DNA of 64,000 nt from Nocardioides sp. QY071 (GTDB lineage: Bacteria; Actinomycetota; Actinomycetes; Propionibacteriales; Nocardioidaceae). The notes beneath the pieces are model-generated. The model saw only the letters and a list, made by a program, of their open reading frames with translations, made no database searches and was not told the DNA's origin. The translations under genes and the position numbers were made by a program. The DNA lies in the NCBI RefSeq assembly GCF_029961765.1, contig NZ_CP124681.1, positions 4,588,001-4,652,000 on the forward strand. The letters are read 5' to 3'. Within the stretch, counting starts at the first letter, position 1. Each line of letters opens with the position of its first letter. Below are positions 50,531-59,368 of the stretch, in pieces.

Positions 50531-51856
50531 CTATCGACGTGCGTCCCGCTCCGCGTCGGAGGCGGGCAGCCGGGACTGGATGGCCAGCAGGATCGCCGGC
50601 GCCATGGGGGCCCACAGGGTGCGGTCCTCGAGTCCGGGGAAGGTCGGGGTGATCGCCACGAAGGCCGCCACGACGTAGCAGAGGCGGCGGTTGGGATGGT
50701 TCCCGAGGACAGGACGGGCGAGCGTGAACAGCACCAGCAGGTAGCCGATCAGGCCGAAGATGCCGATGCTGGTGGCGACGCCCAGGACCACGTTGTGGAC
50801 GTAGAGCGCGTCGGCGAATCCGTTGCCCAGCAGCGGATGCTGGAAGAACATGTCGATGCCGAAGTCCTGGGCCTCGCTGCGGGCCTTGTCGGCGCCCAGG
50901 GCGTCGGCGGACCCGGCGAGGCGGGAGATCGCGGAGCCCTCGCCCGACTCACCGACGACGAGCGGCAGCGCGAAGACGAAGAGCGCACCGAGGATCGCCA
51001 GCACGAAGCCCTTGACCGCCGAACGCTCGACGATCGGGATCAGCAGGATCAGGCCGGCCATGACCGCGGTCGCGGCCCGGCTGCCGCTGATCACGACCGA
51101 GACGCCGCACGCGCTCGCGGCCAGCGCGACCGCGACGCGGTACCAGACGGCGTCGTTGCGCCGCCACAGGTACATCAGCGCCGCGAACGCCATCACGCCG
51201 GCGCCGCCGAACTCGTTGGGGTGGTGCGAGAGGCCCTGGTAGCGGTTGCCCACCGCTCCCCCGAGCGGTGCGTAGAGGATGCTCAGCATCTGTCCGGCGA
51301 CATAGCTCCACAGCAGGATGTCGACCATCCGCCAGCTGGGCGCCCAGACCGCGAACAGGACGAGCAGCCCGAGGATGACGACCAGCCACTGGGCGAACTG
51401 GAGGGCGCTCAGCAGCGGGGCGGCCGCCGCGGCCGTCGCGATCGTGCCGGTCACCAGGATCAGCGTGATGCCGATGACGTAGGTGAGCGGCAGCCGCAGC
51501 TGACGACGCAGCAGCGTCGGGAGCAGCAGCATCACCGCGAGCCCGAACAGCAGGTCCGTCGGCGTGATCGGGTTGGACGGTCCCCCGGGCGACAGGCCGC
51601 GGTTCATCGGCGCCGTGGCGAACGCGGCCATCATGGCCAGGAACGCGACCCGCTCCCGGCCGAACACGGCCAACATGCTGATCAGGACGGCCAGGAAGAT
51701 CGCGAGGATCGCCGCGATCGGCCCCCGCGCCGAGGCCGCCGCAAGCAGCGCCGCCAGCAGCACCAGGAAGACGGTGACCACACGGCGCTGGACCACGCCG
51801 TTGCTGCCGTCGCTCCGGACCGCCGTCGGCGGTCGCACGATGGTCTGGTTCGGCAC
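50531..51856 (-). CDS. O-antigen ligase/Wzy-like polymerase
   Basis: This is a 441-residue protein with about 10 transmembrane segments. The Wzy_C-type loop GNRYQGLSHHPNEFGGAGVM and the later VISGSRAATAVMAGLILLIP with ISGSRA are conserved in O-antigen ligases and polymerases. FFQHPLLGNGFADALYVHNV is also typical. The GTG at 51856 has AGGAG 4 nt upstream. It closes the polysaccharide island. Confidence 0.85.
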   Translation of the reverse strand: MPNQTIVRPPTAVRSDGSNGVVQRRVVTVFLVLLAALLAAASARGPIAAILAIFLAVLISMLAVFGRERVAFLAMMAAFATAPMNRGLSPGGPSNPITPTDLLFGLAVMLLLPTLLRRQLRLPLTYVIGITLILVTGTIATAAAAAPLLSALQFAQWLVVILGLLVLFAVWAPSWRMVDILLWSYVAGQMLSILYAPLGGAVGNRYQGLSHHPNEFGGAGVMAFAALMYLWRRNDAVWYRVAVALAASACGVSVVISGSRAATAVMAGLILLIPIVERSAVKGFVLAILGALFVFALPLVVGESGEGSAISRLAGSADALGADKARSEAQDFGIDMFFQHPLLGNGFADALYVHNVVLGVATSIGIFGLIGYLLVLFTLARPVLGNHPNRRLCYVVAAFVAITPTFPGLEDRTLWAPMAPAILLAIQSRLPASDAERDARR

Positions 51857-51961
51857 TGGTCTCCTCGTCGGCTCCGCTGTCGTCGTACCGACAACGGCGG
51901 AAGGGAGTCTAGGCGACGGCCTTTCTCGCCCGCGGCCGATCCGCGGGCGATCCGCGGGTGT

Positions 51962-52237
51962 TCAGCCGCCCGCGAAGGGCGGCAGGAACTCGACCGTCTC
52001 CCCCGGCCGTACGACGACCGCGGCCGGGTCCGTGGAGGACACCGGGCGCTCGCCGACGAGCACCGAGCAGACGCCGACCACCTCGGGGAGCCGGGTGCCG
52101 GGGTGCCGGCCGACCACCTCGGCGCGCAGCTCGGCGAGGGTCACGGGGCCGGCGACGGCCACCTCCTCCTCGGCGATGCCGGCGGCCGCGCGGGCGGCTG
52201 CCCAGTAGCGCACTCGGATGACCTGCGTCTCACTCAC
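51962..52237 (-). CDS. MoaD/ThiS-family sulfur carrier protein
   Basis: This is a 91-residue ubiquitin-like protein ending PPFAGG, the di-glycine tail that accepts thiocarboxylate. VRPGETVEFLPP precedes it. GTG at 52237 was chosen, with GAAGGG upstream. It is divergent from the glnR gene. It may carry sulfur for molybdopterin, thiamine or cysteine synthesis. Confidence 0.85.
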   Translation of the reverse strand: MSETQVIRVRYWAAARAAAGIAEEEVAVAGPVTLAELRAEVVGRHPGTRLPEVVGVCSVLVGERPVSSTDPAAVVVRPGETVEFLPPFAGG

Positions 52238-52368
52238 GTGCTCGACCCTTCCCCGTTGCCTGCGTATTTCGGTATCGTGCCTCACCAGAAAACTGGCCGT
52301 TGCCCAACGTTGCGTTTCGGTCTCGACTCGGTGCCGCCGCGACGGCCGGTGCCGGTGAGGAGGCCAGA

Positions 52369-53109
52369 GTGAGCACTCTCCTTCTGCTGACCAGCGCCCT
52401 GCAACCCTCCGCCGAGGTGTTGCCCGGTCTTGCGCTGCTCGGTCACCAGGTGAAGATCCTGCCCGCCGAGGGCAGTGCCCTGCTCGACGCCCCCGACGCG
52501 GACCTGCTCCTCGTCGACGGCCGCCAGGACCTCGCGGGTGCCCGCGACCTGTGCCGGCTGATCCGCACGACCGGGACCGACGTACCTGTCCTGCTGATCG
52601 TCACCGAGGGCGGCCTGGCCGTCGTCAACCACGACTGGGGCATGGACGACGTCGTCCTGCACACCTGCGGGCCCGCCGAGCTCGAGGCGCGGATCCGGAT
52701 GGCGATCGGCCGGCTCACCGCGGCCCGCGACGCCGCCGACCCCGACGCCCACCTGATCCGCTCCGGCGAGGTCGTGGTCGACGAGGCGACCTACACCGCC
52801 AAGGTCGGTGGCCGCGCGCTCGACCTGACCTTCAAGGAGTTCGAGCTCCTCAAGTTCCTCGCCCAGCACCCCGGACGGGTGTTCAGCCGCCAGCAGCTGC
52901 TGCAGGAGGTCTGGGGCTACGACTACTTCGGCGGCACCCGCACTGTCGACGTCCACGTCCGCCGCCTGCGCGCCAAGCTCGGCCCCGAGAACGAGACCCT
53001 GATCGGGACCGTGCGCAACGTCGGCTACCGGTTCGTGCTGCCGTCGAAGGAGTCGGCGGCGGAGGCCGACGCCGCCGCCGTGGCGGAGCGGGACCAGCAG
53101 GACGCCTGA
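52369..53109 (+). CDS. glnR: GlnR-like response regulator
   Basis: This 246-residue OmpR-family regulator has an atypical receiver (LLLVDGRQDLAGARDLCRLI, VLLIVTEGGLAVVNHDWGMD) matching actinobacterial GlnR. Its activity is not thought to need phosphorylation. The winged helix is FKEFELLKFLAQHPGRVFSR through TVDVHVRRLRAKLG. The GTG at 52369 follows GAGGAGG. It would control nitrogen assimilation genes. Confidence 0.88.
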   Translation: MSTLLLLTSALQPSAEVLPGLALLGHQVKILPAEGSALLDAPDADLLLVDGRQDLAGARDLCRLIRTTGTDVPVLLIVTEGGLAVVNHDWGMDDVVLHTCGPAELEARIRMAIGRLTAARDAADPDAHLIRSGEVVVDEATYTAKVGGRALDLTFKEFELLKFLAQHPGRVFSRQQLLQEVWGYDYFGGTRTVDVHVRRLRAKLGPENETLIGTVRNVGYRFVLPSKESAAEADAAAVAERDQQDA

Positions 53110-53152
53110 GGCCACCGCGGGTGAGCCTGCGAACCCGCGGGTGACGGCCGAA

Positions 53153-53212
53153 GGTTGAGGAGCGTCGGCTCGGGCCGAGCCTGCGAGGACCGAGCGAGGC
53201 GTCTCGAAACCC
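53153..53212. repeat. Palindromic repeat copy E, intergenic
   Basis: A 60-bp unit from GGTTGAGGAGCG to GTCTCGAAACCC between the convergent glnR and the glutamate-synthase-like gene. It shares ends with the repeats at 3157, 9719, 14169 and 14356. A further hairpin (CCGCGGGT/ACCCGCGG) precedes it at 53115-53142. Confidence 0.6.
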
Positions 53213-53231
53213 AGTCGGTTCCGAACGTCAA

Positions 53232-54779
53232 TCAGGACGTGCGTCCCTGCTCGTCGAAGTAGTCGGCGGTGTGCATCAGGCGCAGCACCTGCTCACGCAG
53301 CTCGGGCCCGAGCTCGCCCCAGCCGTCCTTGTAGCCGTAGACCGACGCCAGTGAGCGCGCGTCGTAGTCGCCGTTGAAGATGTCGACGTCGGCGCAGGTG
53401 ATCAGCGACGGGTGTGCGACGCCGACGGCGGCCGAGACCCGGGTGAGCTCCTTGCGCAGGGTGCGCAGGTAGACCGCGCACCGCTCCGCCTTCGAGACCG
53501 GGTCCAGGCCGTGGACCAGCCACGGGTTCTGGGTGGCGATGCCGGTCGGGCAGTGGTCGGTGTGGCACTTCTGGGCCTGGATGCAGCCGATCGAGAGCAT
53601 CGCCTCGCGGGCGACGTTGATCATGTCGGCGCCGAGCGCGAACGCGACGATCGCGTTGTCGGGCAGGCCGAGCTTGGCGGAGCCGATGAACGCGACGTCG
53701 TCGGTCAGGCCCATCTCGGCGAAGCTGCCGTAGACCCGGGAGAAGCCCATCCGGTACGGCAGCGCGACCGAGTCGGCGAAGATCAGCGGGGCCGCGCCGG
53801 TCCCGCCCTCACCGCCGTCGACGGTGATGAAGTCGACGCCGCGATCACGCGGCGACATCAGCCGGGCCAGCTCCTCCCAGAAGCCCATCGCCCCGACGGC
53901 CGACTTGATGCCGACCGGCAGTCCCGTCTCGGCCGCGAGCATCTCGACGAAGTCGAGCATCGAGTCGACGTCGTGGAACGCGCTGTGCCGCGACGGGGAC
54001 GCACAGTCCTTGCCCTCGGGGATGCCGCGGATCTCCGCGATCTCGGCGGTCACCTTCGCCGCCGGCAGCAGGCCGCCCAGGCCCGGCTTCGCGCCCTGGC
54101 TCAGCTTGATCTCCAGCGCCCTGACCGGCGCGGAGTCGACCAGCTCCAAGAGCCGCGGCAGCGAGAAGTCGCCCTTCTTGTCACGGCAGCCGAAGTACGC
54201 CGTACCGATCTGGAGGACGAGCTCGGCACCGTTGCGGTGGTACGGCGAGATCGCGCCCTCGCCCGTGTTGTGCAGGCAGCCGGCCGCGGCGGCGCCCTTG
54301 TTGATCGCGGTGATCGCGTTGGAGGACAGCGATCCGAAGCTCATCGCGGAGATGTTGACGACCGAGCCCGGCCGGAACGCCTTCGCCCGCCCACGCGGCC
54401 CGCCGAGGACCTTGGCCGCCGGCAGGGTCCAGTTGCTGTCCTGGTCGCTCGGCAGCCGGTCGGCGAAGGTGCGCTGCTTGATGTAGGCGTGGCCCTGGAC
54501 GTGCTCGACGTCGACGTCGGTGCCGAACCCGAAGTAGCTGTTCTCCTCCTTGCTGGAGGCATAGATCCAGGTCCGCTGGTCACGGCTGAACGGCCGCTCC
54601 TCCTCGTTGCTGGTCACGATGTACTGCCGCAGCTCGGGCCCGATCGTCTCGAGCCAGTACCGGAAGTGGCCGATCACCGGGAAGTTGCGCTGCAGCGCGT
54701 GCCTCTTCTGGACGAGGTCGCGTGCGGCGAGGGCCCCGAGCGCCGCGGCCGCCCCACCCACGGCGTGGCTCAGCTTCAT
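53232..54779 (-). CDS. FMN-binding glutamate synthase-like protein
   Basis: A 515-residue protein corresponding to the FMN/synthase portion of GltB. NISAMSFGSLSSNAITAINK, DFITVDGGEGGTGAAPL and the Fe-S cysteine cluster CIQAQKCHTDHCPTGIA are present. It lacks the glutaminase domain, as in the archaeal-type single-domain proteins. A hydrophobic N-terminal helix (GGAAAALGALAARDLV) is unusual. Next to GlnR, so a nitrogen role is possible. Confidence 0.85.
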   Translation of the reverse strand: MKLSHAVGGAAAALGALAARDLVQKRHALQRNFPVIGHFRYWLETIGPELRQYIVTSNEEERPFSRDQRTWIYASSKEENSYFGFGTDVDVEHVQGHAYIKQRTFADRLPSDQDSNWTLPAAKVLGGPRGRAKAFRPGSVVNISAMSFGSLSSNAITAINKGAAAAGCLHNTGEGAISPYHRNGAELVLQIGTAYFGCRDKKGDFSLPRLLELVDSAPVRALEIKLSQGAKPGLGGLLPAAKVTAEIAEIRGIPEGKDCASPSRHSAFHDVDSMLDFVEMLAAETGLPVGIKSAVGAMGFWEELARLMSPRDRGVDFITVDGGEGGTGAAPLIFADSVALPYRMGFSRVYGSFAEMGLTDDVAFIGSAKLGLPDNAIVAFALGADMINVAREAMLSIGCIQAQKCHTDHCPTGIATQNPWLVHGLDPVSKAERCAVYLRTLRKELTRVSAAVGVAHPSLITCADVDIFNGDYDARSLASVYGYKDGWGELGPELREQVLRLMHTADYFDEQGRTS

Positions 54780-54835
54780 GGAGGCAGTCCTACCGCGTCG
54801 CGGTGTCACATGTAAACGGTCTCGGGCCCGGCCGA

Positions 54836-54841
54836 TAGCGT
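54836..54841 (+). promoter_or_regulatory. -10 element (TAGCGT) of mshD
   Basis: TAGCGT is followed by 7 nt and then GTG at 54849, a leaderless layout. Confidence 0.45.
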
Positions 54842-54848
54842 GGGAGGG

Positions 54849-55730
54849 GTGACCTCGGAGCCCTCCCTGCTGACCGACACTGCCGCTCTCGACGCGATCG
54901 GGCGGGTGCGCGACGCCAGCCGTGAGCACGACGGGACCGACCCCGTCGACGAGGCGGTGGCCCTCCGGCTCAAGCACCACGGGCTGGCAGGCGCGGGTGC
55001 CTGGGTGAGCGGCGAGGGCTTCGCGCTGCGGCACGAGGGCGCCCTCGACCTCGCGGTGGATCCGTCGTCCCGGGGGAAGGGGGTGGGCGGCGCCCTGGGC
55101 GCGCTGGCTGTCGCCGAGCCCGGCCCGCTGACCGCCTGGTCCCACGGTGACCACCCAGCGGCCGCCGCGCTCGCCCGCCGGTGGGGGTTCGCCCGGACGC
55201 GCGAGCTGTGGGTGATGCGCCGGCCGGCCGCCGTACCGCTGCCGGCGGTGGAGCCGCCCGCCGGCGTACGCATCCGCGACTTCGGCGCCTCCGACGCCGA
55301 CGCGGTGCTCGCGGTCAACGCAGCCGCCTTCGCCCACCATCCCGAGCAGGGCGCGCTGGACGCCGCGGGCCTGGCCGAGCGGATGGCCGAGCCGTGGTTC
55401 GACCCGGCCGGCCTGCTACTTGCGGTCGACGACGACGGTGCGCTGCTGGGCTTCCACTGGACCAAGCAGCACGACGCCGGGCTCGGCGAGGTGTACGTCG
55501 TCGGCGTCTCCCCCGCCGCCCAGGGCCGCGGCCTCGGGCGGGTTCTCACCGTGGCCGGCCTGCAGCACCTCGCGGCCCGCGGCGTGGCCGAGGTGCTCCT
55601 CTATGTCGAATCCGACAACACCCCCGCGCGGCGGTTGTACGAGGATCTGGGCTTCCACCACGCGGCTGCTGACACCCATGTCCAGTACCAGCGGGCGGAA
55701 GTCGCCCGTAACTCCCCCGCCCCTGAGTAG
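54849..55730 (+). CDS. mshD: Mycothiol synthase
   Basis: This is a 293-residue tandem GNAT enzyme. The degenerate N-terminal domain contains DLAVDPSSRGKGVGGALG; the catalytic C-terminal one has VYVVGVSPAAQGRGLGRVL and VESDNTPARRLYEDLGFHHA. It acetylates Cys-GlcN-inositol to give mycothiol, confirming an actinobacterial host. GTG at 54849 follows the -10 TAGCGT by 7 nt. Confidence 0.92.
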   Translation: MTSEPSLLTDTAALDAIGRVRDASREHDGTDPVDEAVALRLKHHGLAGAGAWVSGEGFALRHEGALDLAVDPSSRGKGVGGALGALAVAEPGPLTAWSHGDHPAAAALARRWGFARTRELWVMRRPAAVPLPAVEPPAGVRIRDFGASDADAVLAVNAAAFAHHPEQGALDAAGLAERMAEPWFDPAGLLLAVDDDGALLGFHWTKQHDAGLGEVYVVGVSPAAQGRGLGRVLTVAGLQHLAARGVAEVLLYVESDNTPARRLYEDLGFHHAAADTHVQYQRAEVARNSPAPE

Positions 55731-55733
55731 ATT
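55728..55733 (+). promoter_or_regulatory. -10 element (TAGATT) of the coiled-coil protein gene
   Basis: TAGATT begins with the TAG stop of mshD and is followed by 8 nt and ATG 55742, so an internal leaderless promoter is likely. Confidence 0.4.
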
Positions 55734-55741
55734 TACCCACC

Positions 55742-58700
55742 ATGAGCTCTGTCACCGACGGCGAGCCGGGTCCCGAGGACTCCCGGCTCGCTGAGTCGCG
55801 CCCTGGGCGCGGCCGGGGGCGGAGAGGCATGCTGTGGCGGCGTCACGACGAGGACGTCCCTGCCGTCGGCGAGCTCGACGCGGACGACGTCCAGGAGCTG
55901 CTGCGCCGCAGCAACACCTCGGTGCCGCCCGAGGCCGACGCCGCGGAGCCGACCTCCGAGGACACCGCGACCGCGCGGCCGGGCGACGACATCGCGACGC
56001 GCGTCGGGAACCGCTCCGGCGCGCTCCCCGACCCCGGTGACGCCGAGGACCTCGACTGGGGCAGCGTCATCGACCGCTCCCTGGGCCGGCCGCTGACCGA
56101 GATCGAGCCGCACGAGTTCGAGGCAGGCTCCACCGCCGCCTCCGAGGACCCGACCCTCCGCGGCACGCTCACCGACCGGCTGGAGCGGATGCGCTCGGGG
56201 GCGGGCGACGAGGCTGCCGACGAGGACGCTGCTCCGGAGGAGCTCACTCCCGAGGACGCGGCGGAGAACGTCGGGGAGGAAGAGACCACGGCGGGCGACT
56301 GGTCGGCGATCATCGCCCGTGCCACCGAGCGTCCGTTCGGCGACGCGCACGGCGTCAGCGCTCCGGAGCCGGCCGCCGAGGCCGAGCCGGTGGACCCGTT
56401 GACCGCGGAGGTGTGGTTCGACGAGGACGCCGAGGCGGAGACCGACGAGCCGGTGGTCGAGGTCGAGGAGCCGGAGGTCGAGGAGCCGGAGGTCGAGGCC
56501 GAGAGCGCGCCCGTGGCCGAGCAGGCGATCCCCGATCGCCGGCTGAGCGACGAGGAGGCCGGCCAGCGCGTGATCGCGGCCGCCGTCGACGGTGGCTTCG
56601 CCGAGCCGACGCCCGCGCCCCAGCCCAAGGGCCTGGCACGCCTGCGCCGCCGGCAGGGCCCCGGAGCCGCGCCGCGGCCCCAGGCCCGTCCCCTGCAGGA
56701 CGTCGTCGAGCCGCCGCTGCTCGACGAGCCCATCCCCAACATCGACCGGATCGACGACGTACCCCGGCGCCCGGAGGAGGTCCTCGCCCACGCGCGGGCC
56801 GAGATCGAGGCCGAGCTGGTCGCACCGGTCGAGACGACGGACGGGGTCGAGGCCGCCGAGAGCGCCGTACCGGACAACGCCGAGGTGGTCGCCGCCCTCG
56901 CCGCCCGGCTGCGGCGCGACGCCGAGCTGGCCGCAGCCGAGCAGGCCGCCGAGCGGCTCGCCGCCGAGGAGGCCGCCCGGCTGGCCAACGAGGCCCGGGC
57001 CGAGGCCGACCGCCTGGCCAACGCCGCGTCCGCGCAGCGCGAGGAGGCCGAGCTGCGGGCGGTCGAGCAGGCCCGGCTCGCCGCCGAGGCGCACGAGGCC
57101 CGCGAAGCCGCCGAGGCCCGCGCCCGAGTGATGGCCGAGGCGGCCGCGGTGAGTGCCGCCGAGCACGCCGAGTTCGCGCGCCGGATGCTCGAGGAGCGCG
57201 AGGCCGCCGAGCGGACCTCCGCAGAGATCGCCCAGGCCCGCTCGCTGGCCGAGGAGGCCGCCCGCCAGCAGGCCGCCCTCGCCCAGGACGCCCACCGCGC
57301 CGCTGAGGCCGCCGAGGAGCGGGCCCGGATCCTGGCCGACCAGGCCGCGGCCAGCGCCGAGGAGCACGGTGCGCTCGCCCGCCAGGCGGTCGAGGAGCGC
57401 GCGGTCGCCGAGCACGCCGCCGCCGAGCACGCCCGCCTCGCCCAGGAGGCCCAGGCCTCCCGGCGCCTCGCCGAGGAGGCCGCGCTGGAGCAGGCCGAGC
57501 TGGCCCGCCTCGCGCTCGAGACCGCCGAGGCCGCCGAACGGCGCGCCGGCGACGCCGCCGCCCGGGCCGAGGCGCAGTCCGCCGCCCGCGTCGCCGCCGA
57601 CGAGTCCGCCACCCAGCAGGCCCGCCGCGCCGAGGAGGCCCACCAGGCCCGCCTGCTCGCCGAGCAGGCCGCCCGCCAGCAGCTGGAGCTCGCCACCGAG
57701 GCCCAGGCCGCCGCCGCGGCCGCTCATACCTCGGCCGCCGCCCTCGCCGAGGAGAAGAAGGCCGCGACCGAGGCCCTCGCCCTCGCCTCCGAGGTCGCTA
57801 CCGAGGCGACCCGCGCCCGCGCCGAGGCCGAGGAGCGCGCCGCCGCCGCTCTCGCCGAGCTCGAGCAGTCCGCCGCCGCCCACACCACCGCCGTCGAGAC
57901 CCTGCGCTCCGAGCTGGTCGAGGCCGAGGAACGCGCCCTCGAGCACGCCCGCGCCCGCGCCGAGGCCGAGGCCCGCGCCGCCGAGCTCGCCCGGGAACGC
58001 GAGCGCGCCCTCGCCGACGCCGCCGCCCTCGCCCAGCAGGTCGCCCGGATCCGCGCCGGTCTCGGCGCGGAGGTGCCGGAGGTGCCGGAGGTGCCGGAGG
58101 TGCCGGAGGTGCCCGAGGTGCCGGACGCTCCCCGGAGTGAGGCGGTCGTCGTACCGCTGGCCGAGCCGGTGGTCGAGCCCGAGCCCGAGCTGATCATCGA
58201 GCCCGAGCCCGAGCCGGAGCCGGAACTGATCTCGGAGCCGGAACTGATCTCGGAGCCAGAGCCCGAGCCGGAGCCGGAGCCCGAGTTGCTCATCGAGCCC
58301 GAGCCGGAACCCGAGCCCGAGCTGCTTATCGAGCCGGAGCCCGAGCCGGAACCCGAGCTGCTCATCGAGCCGGAGCCCGAGCTGCTCATCGAGCCCGAGC
58401 CAGAGCCCGAACCCGACGTCGCGGCACTGGTGGAGGCCGAGCCCGCGACCGACGTACCCGCCGTCAGCGACCTCGCCGCCCAGATGGCGCAGATACGCGC
58501 CCGCCTGGCCGAGGAGGACGGCTCGTCCGACGAGCCGGTGCTCACCGAGGACCTCGAGGACGAGGCCGAGCCCGAGACTCCCGCTGTCACCGGGGGGCTG
58601 GGTCGGCACGCCGACCGCGGTCCGTCCCTGATGGACCAGTGGCGTGCGACCGCGAGCACGCCGGACGAGACCGACGAGACCGAGGAGTTCCTCGACGACG

Positions 58701-59368
58701 TCGAGACTCTCGACGTGGCCGCCGAGGACGCCGAGCCCGAGCTCCTCGTCGACCCCGAGCCCGAGCCCGAGCTCCTCGTCGAGCAGGAGCCCGAGCCGGA
58801 GCCCGAGCCGGAGCCGGGGCCCGAGCCGGAGCCCGAGCCGGAGCCCGTCGTCGAGGCTGAGCCCGAGCCTGAGCCCGTCGTGGAGCCCGAGCCCGTCCCG
58901 GTCGCCGCGGCGGTCGAGGCCCCCCAGCCGGCCGTCAAGCGCGTCCCGTTCCACGCCAAGCGCGGCTCGGACAGCCTGGCCCCGCTCGCCATCCTGGTCG
59001 CGCTCGGCCTGGCCGCGGTGGTCGGCATGCGGGCGATCAAGGGCACGCTGTCCGACGACATCGCGTTCAGCGCGACCCTCACGGTGGTGGCGGCGATCCT
59101 GCTCGGCTACGCGCTCAAGGCGAGCAACTCCTCGCGCAGCGTCAGCATCGACGAGACCGGCGTCCTCAAGGTCACCCAGGGCGACACCAACAGCACCTTC
59201 GACCTGACCAGCCCGAACACCAAGATCGAGCAGACGGGTACGCCGGGCTCCCGGGCCTGGCGGGTCCTCATCCTGCGGCGCAGCATGGCGCCGGTGGTCA
59301 TCGACTCCCGCATGGTCGACGCCCACACCTTCCTGGAAGCGCTGCGGCAGTGGCAACCGGACCTGTGA
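55742..59368 (+). CDS. Giant Ala/Glu coiled-coil and Glu-Pro-repeat protein with C-terminal membrane hairpin and PH-like domain
   Basis: A 1208-residue protein. Residues about 1-380 are acidic and disordered. About 380-770 are Ala/Glu/Arg heptads (EAARLANEARAEADRLANAA-like), probably a long coiled coil. EVPEVP repeats (777-795) and Glu-Pro-rich tracts (815-1070) follow. Two hydrophobic helices (about 1080-1130, LAPLAILVALGLAAVVG and TVVAAILLGYALKA) precede a beta-rich C-terminal domain ending VDAHTFLEALRQWQPDL. That last domain is related to the next gene. No function known; it may span the cytoplasm from the membrane. Confidence 0.75.
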   Translation: MSSVTDGEPGPEDSRLAESRPGRGRGRRGMLWRRHDEDVPAVGELDADDVQELLRRSNTSVPPEADAAEPTSEDTATARPGDDIATRVGNRSGALPDPGDAEDLDWGSVIDRSLGRPLTEIEPHEFEAGSTAASEDPTLRGTLTDRLERMRSGAGDEAADEDAAPEELTPEDAAENVGEEETTAGDWSAIIARATERPFGDAHGVSAPEPAAEAEPVDPLTAEVWFDEDAEAETDEPVVEVEEPEVEEPEVEAESAPVAEQAIPDRRLSDEEAGQRVIAAAVDGGFAEPTPAPQPKGLARLRRRQGPGAAPRPQARPLQDVVEPPLLDEPIPNIDRIDDVPRRPEEVLAHARAEIEAELVAPVETTDGVEAAESAVPDNAEVVAALAARLRRDAELAAAEQAAERLAAEEAARLANEARAEADRLANAASAQREEAELRAVEQARLAAEAHEAREAAEARARVMAEAAAVSAAEHAEFARRMLEEREAAERTSAEIAQARSLAEEAARQQAALAQDAHRAAEAAEERARILADQAAASAEEHGALARQAVEERAVAEHAAAEHARLAQEAQASRRLAEEAALEQAELARLALETAEAAERRAGDAAARAEAQSAARVAADESATQQARRAEEAHQARLLAEQAARQQLELATEAQAAAAAAHTSAAALAEEKKAATEALALASEVATEATRARAEAEERAAAALAELEQSAAAHTTAVETLRSELVEAEERALEHARARAEAEARAAELARERERALADAAALAQQVARIRAGLGAEVPEVPEVPEVPEVPEVPDAPRSEAVVVPLAEPVVEPEPELIIEPEPEPEPELISEPELISEPEPEPEPEPELLIEPEPEPEPELLIEPEPEPEPELLIEPEPELLIEPEPEPEPDVAALVEAEPATDVPAVSDLAAQMAQIRARLAEEDGSSDEPVLTEDLEDEAEPETPAVTGGLGRHADRGPSLMDQWRATASTPDETDETEEFLDDVETLDVAAEDAEPELLVDPEPEPELLVEQEPEPEPEPEPGPEPEPEPEPVVEAEPEPEPVVEPEPVPVAAAVEAPQPAVKRVPFHAKRGSDSLAPLAILVALGLAAVVGMRAIKGTLSDDIAFSATLTVVAAILLGYALKASNSSRSVSIDETGVLKVTQGDTNSTFDLTSPNTKIEQTGTPGSRAWRVLILRRSMAPVVIDSRMVDAHTFLEALRQWQPDL

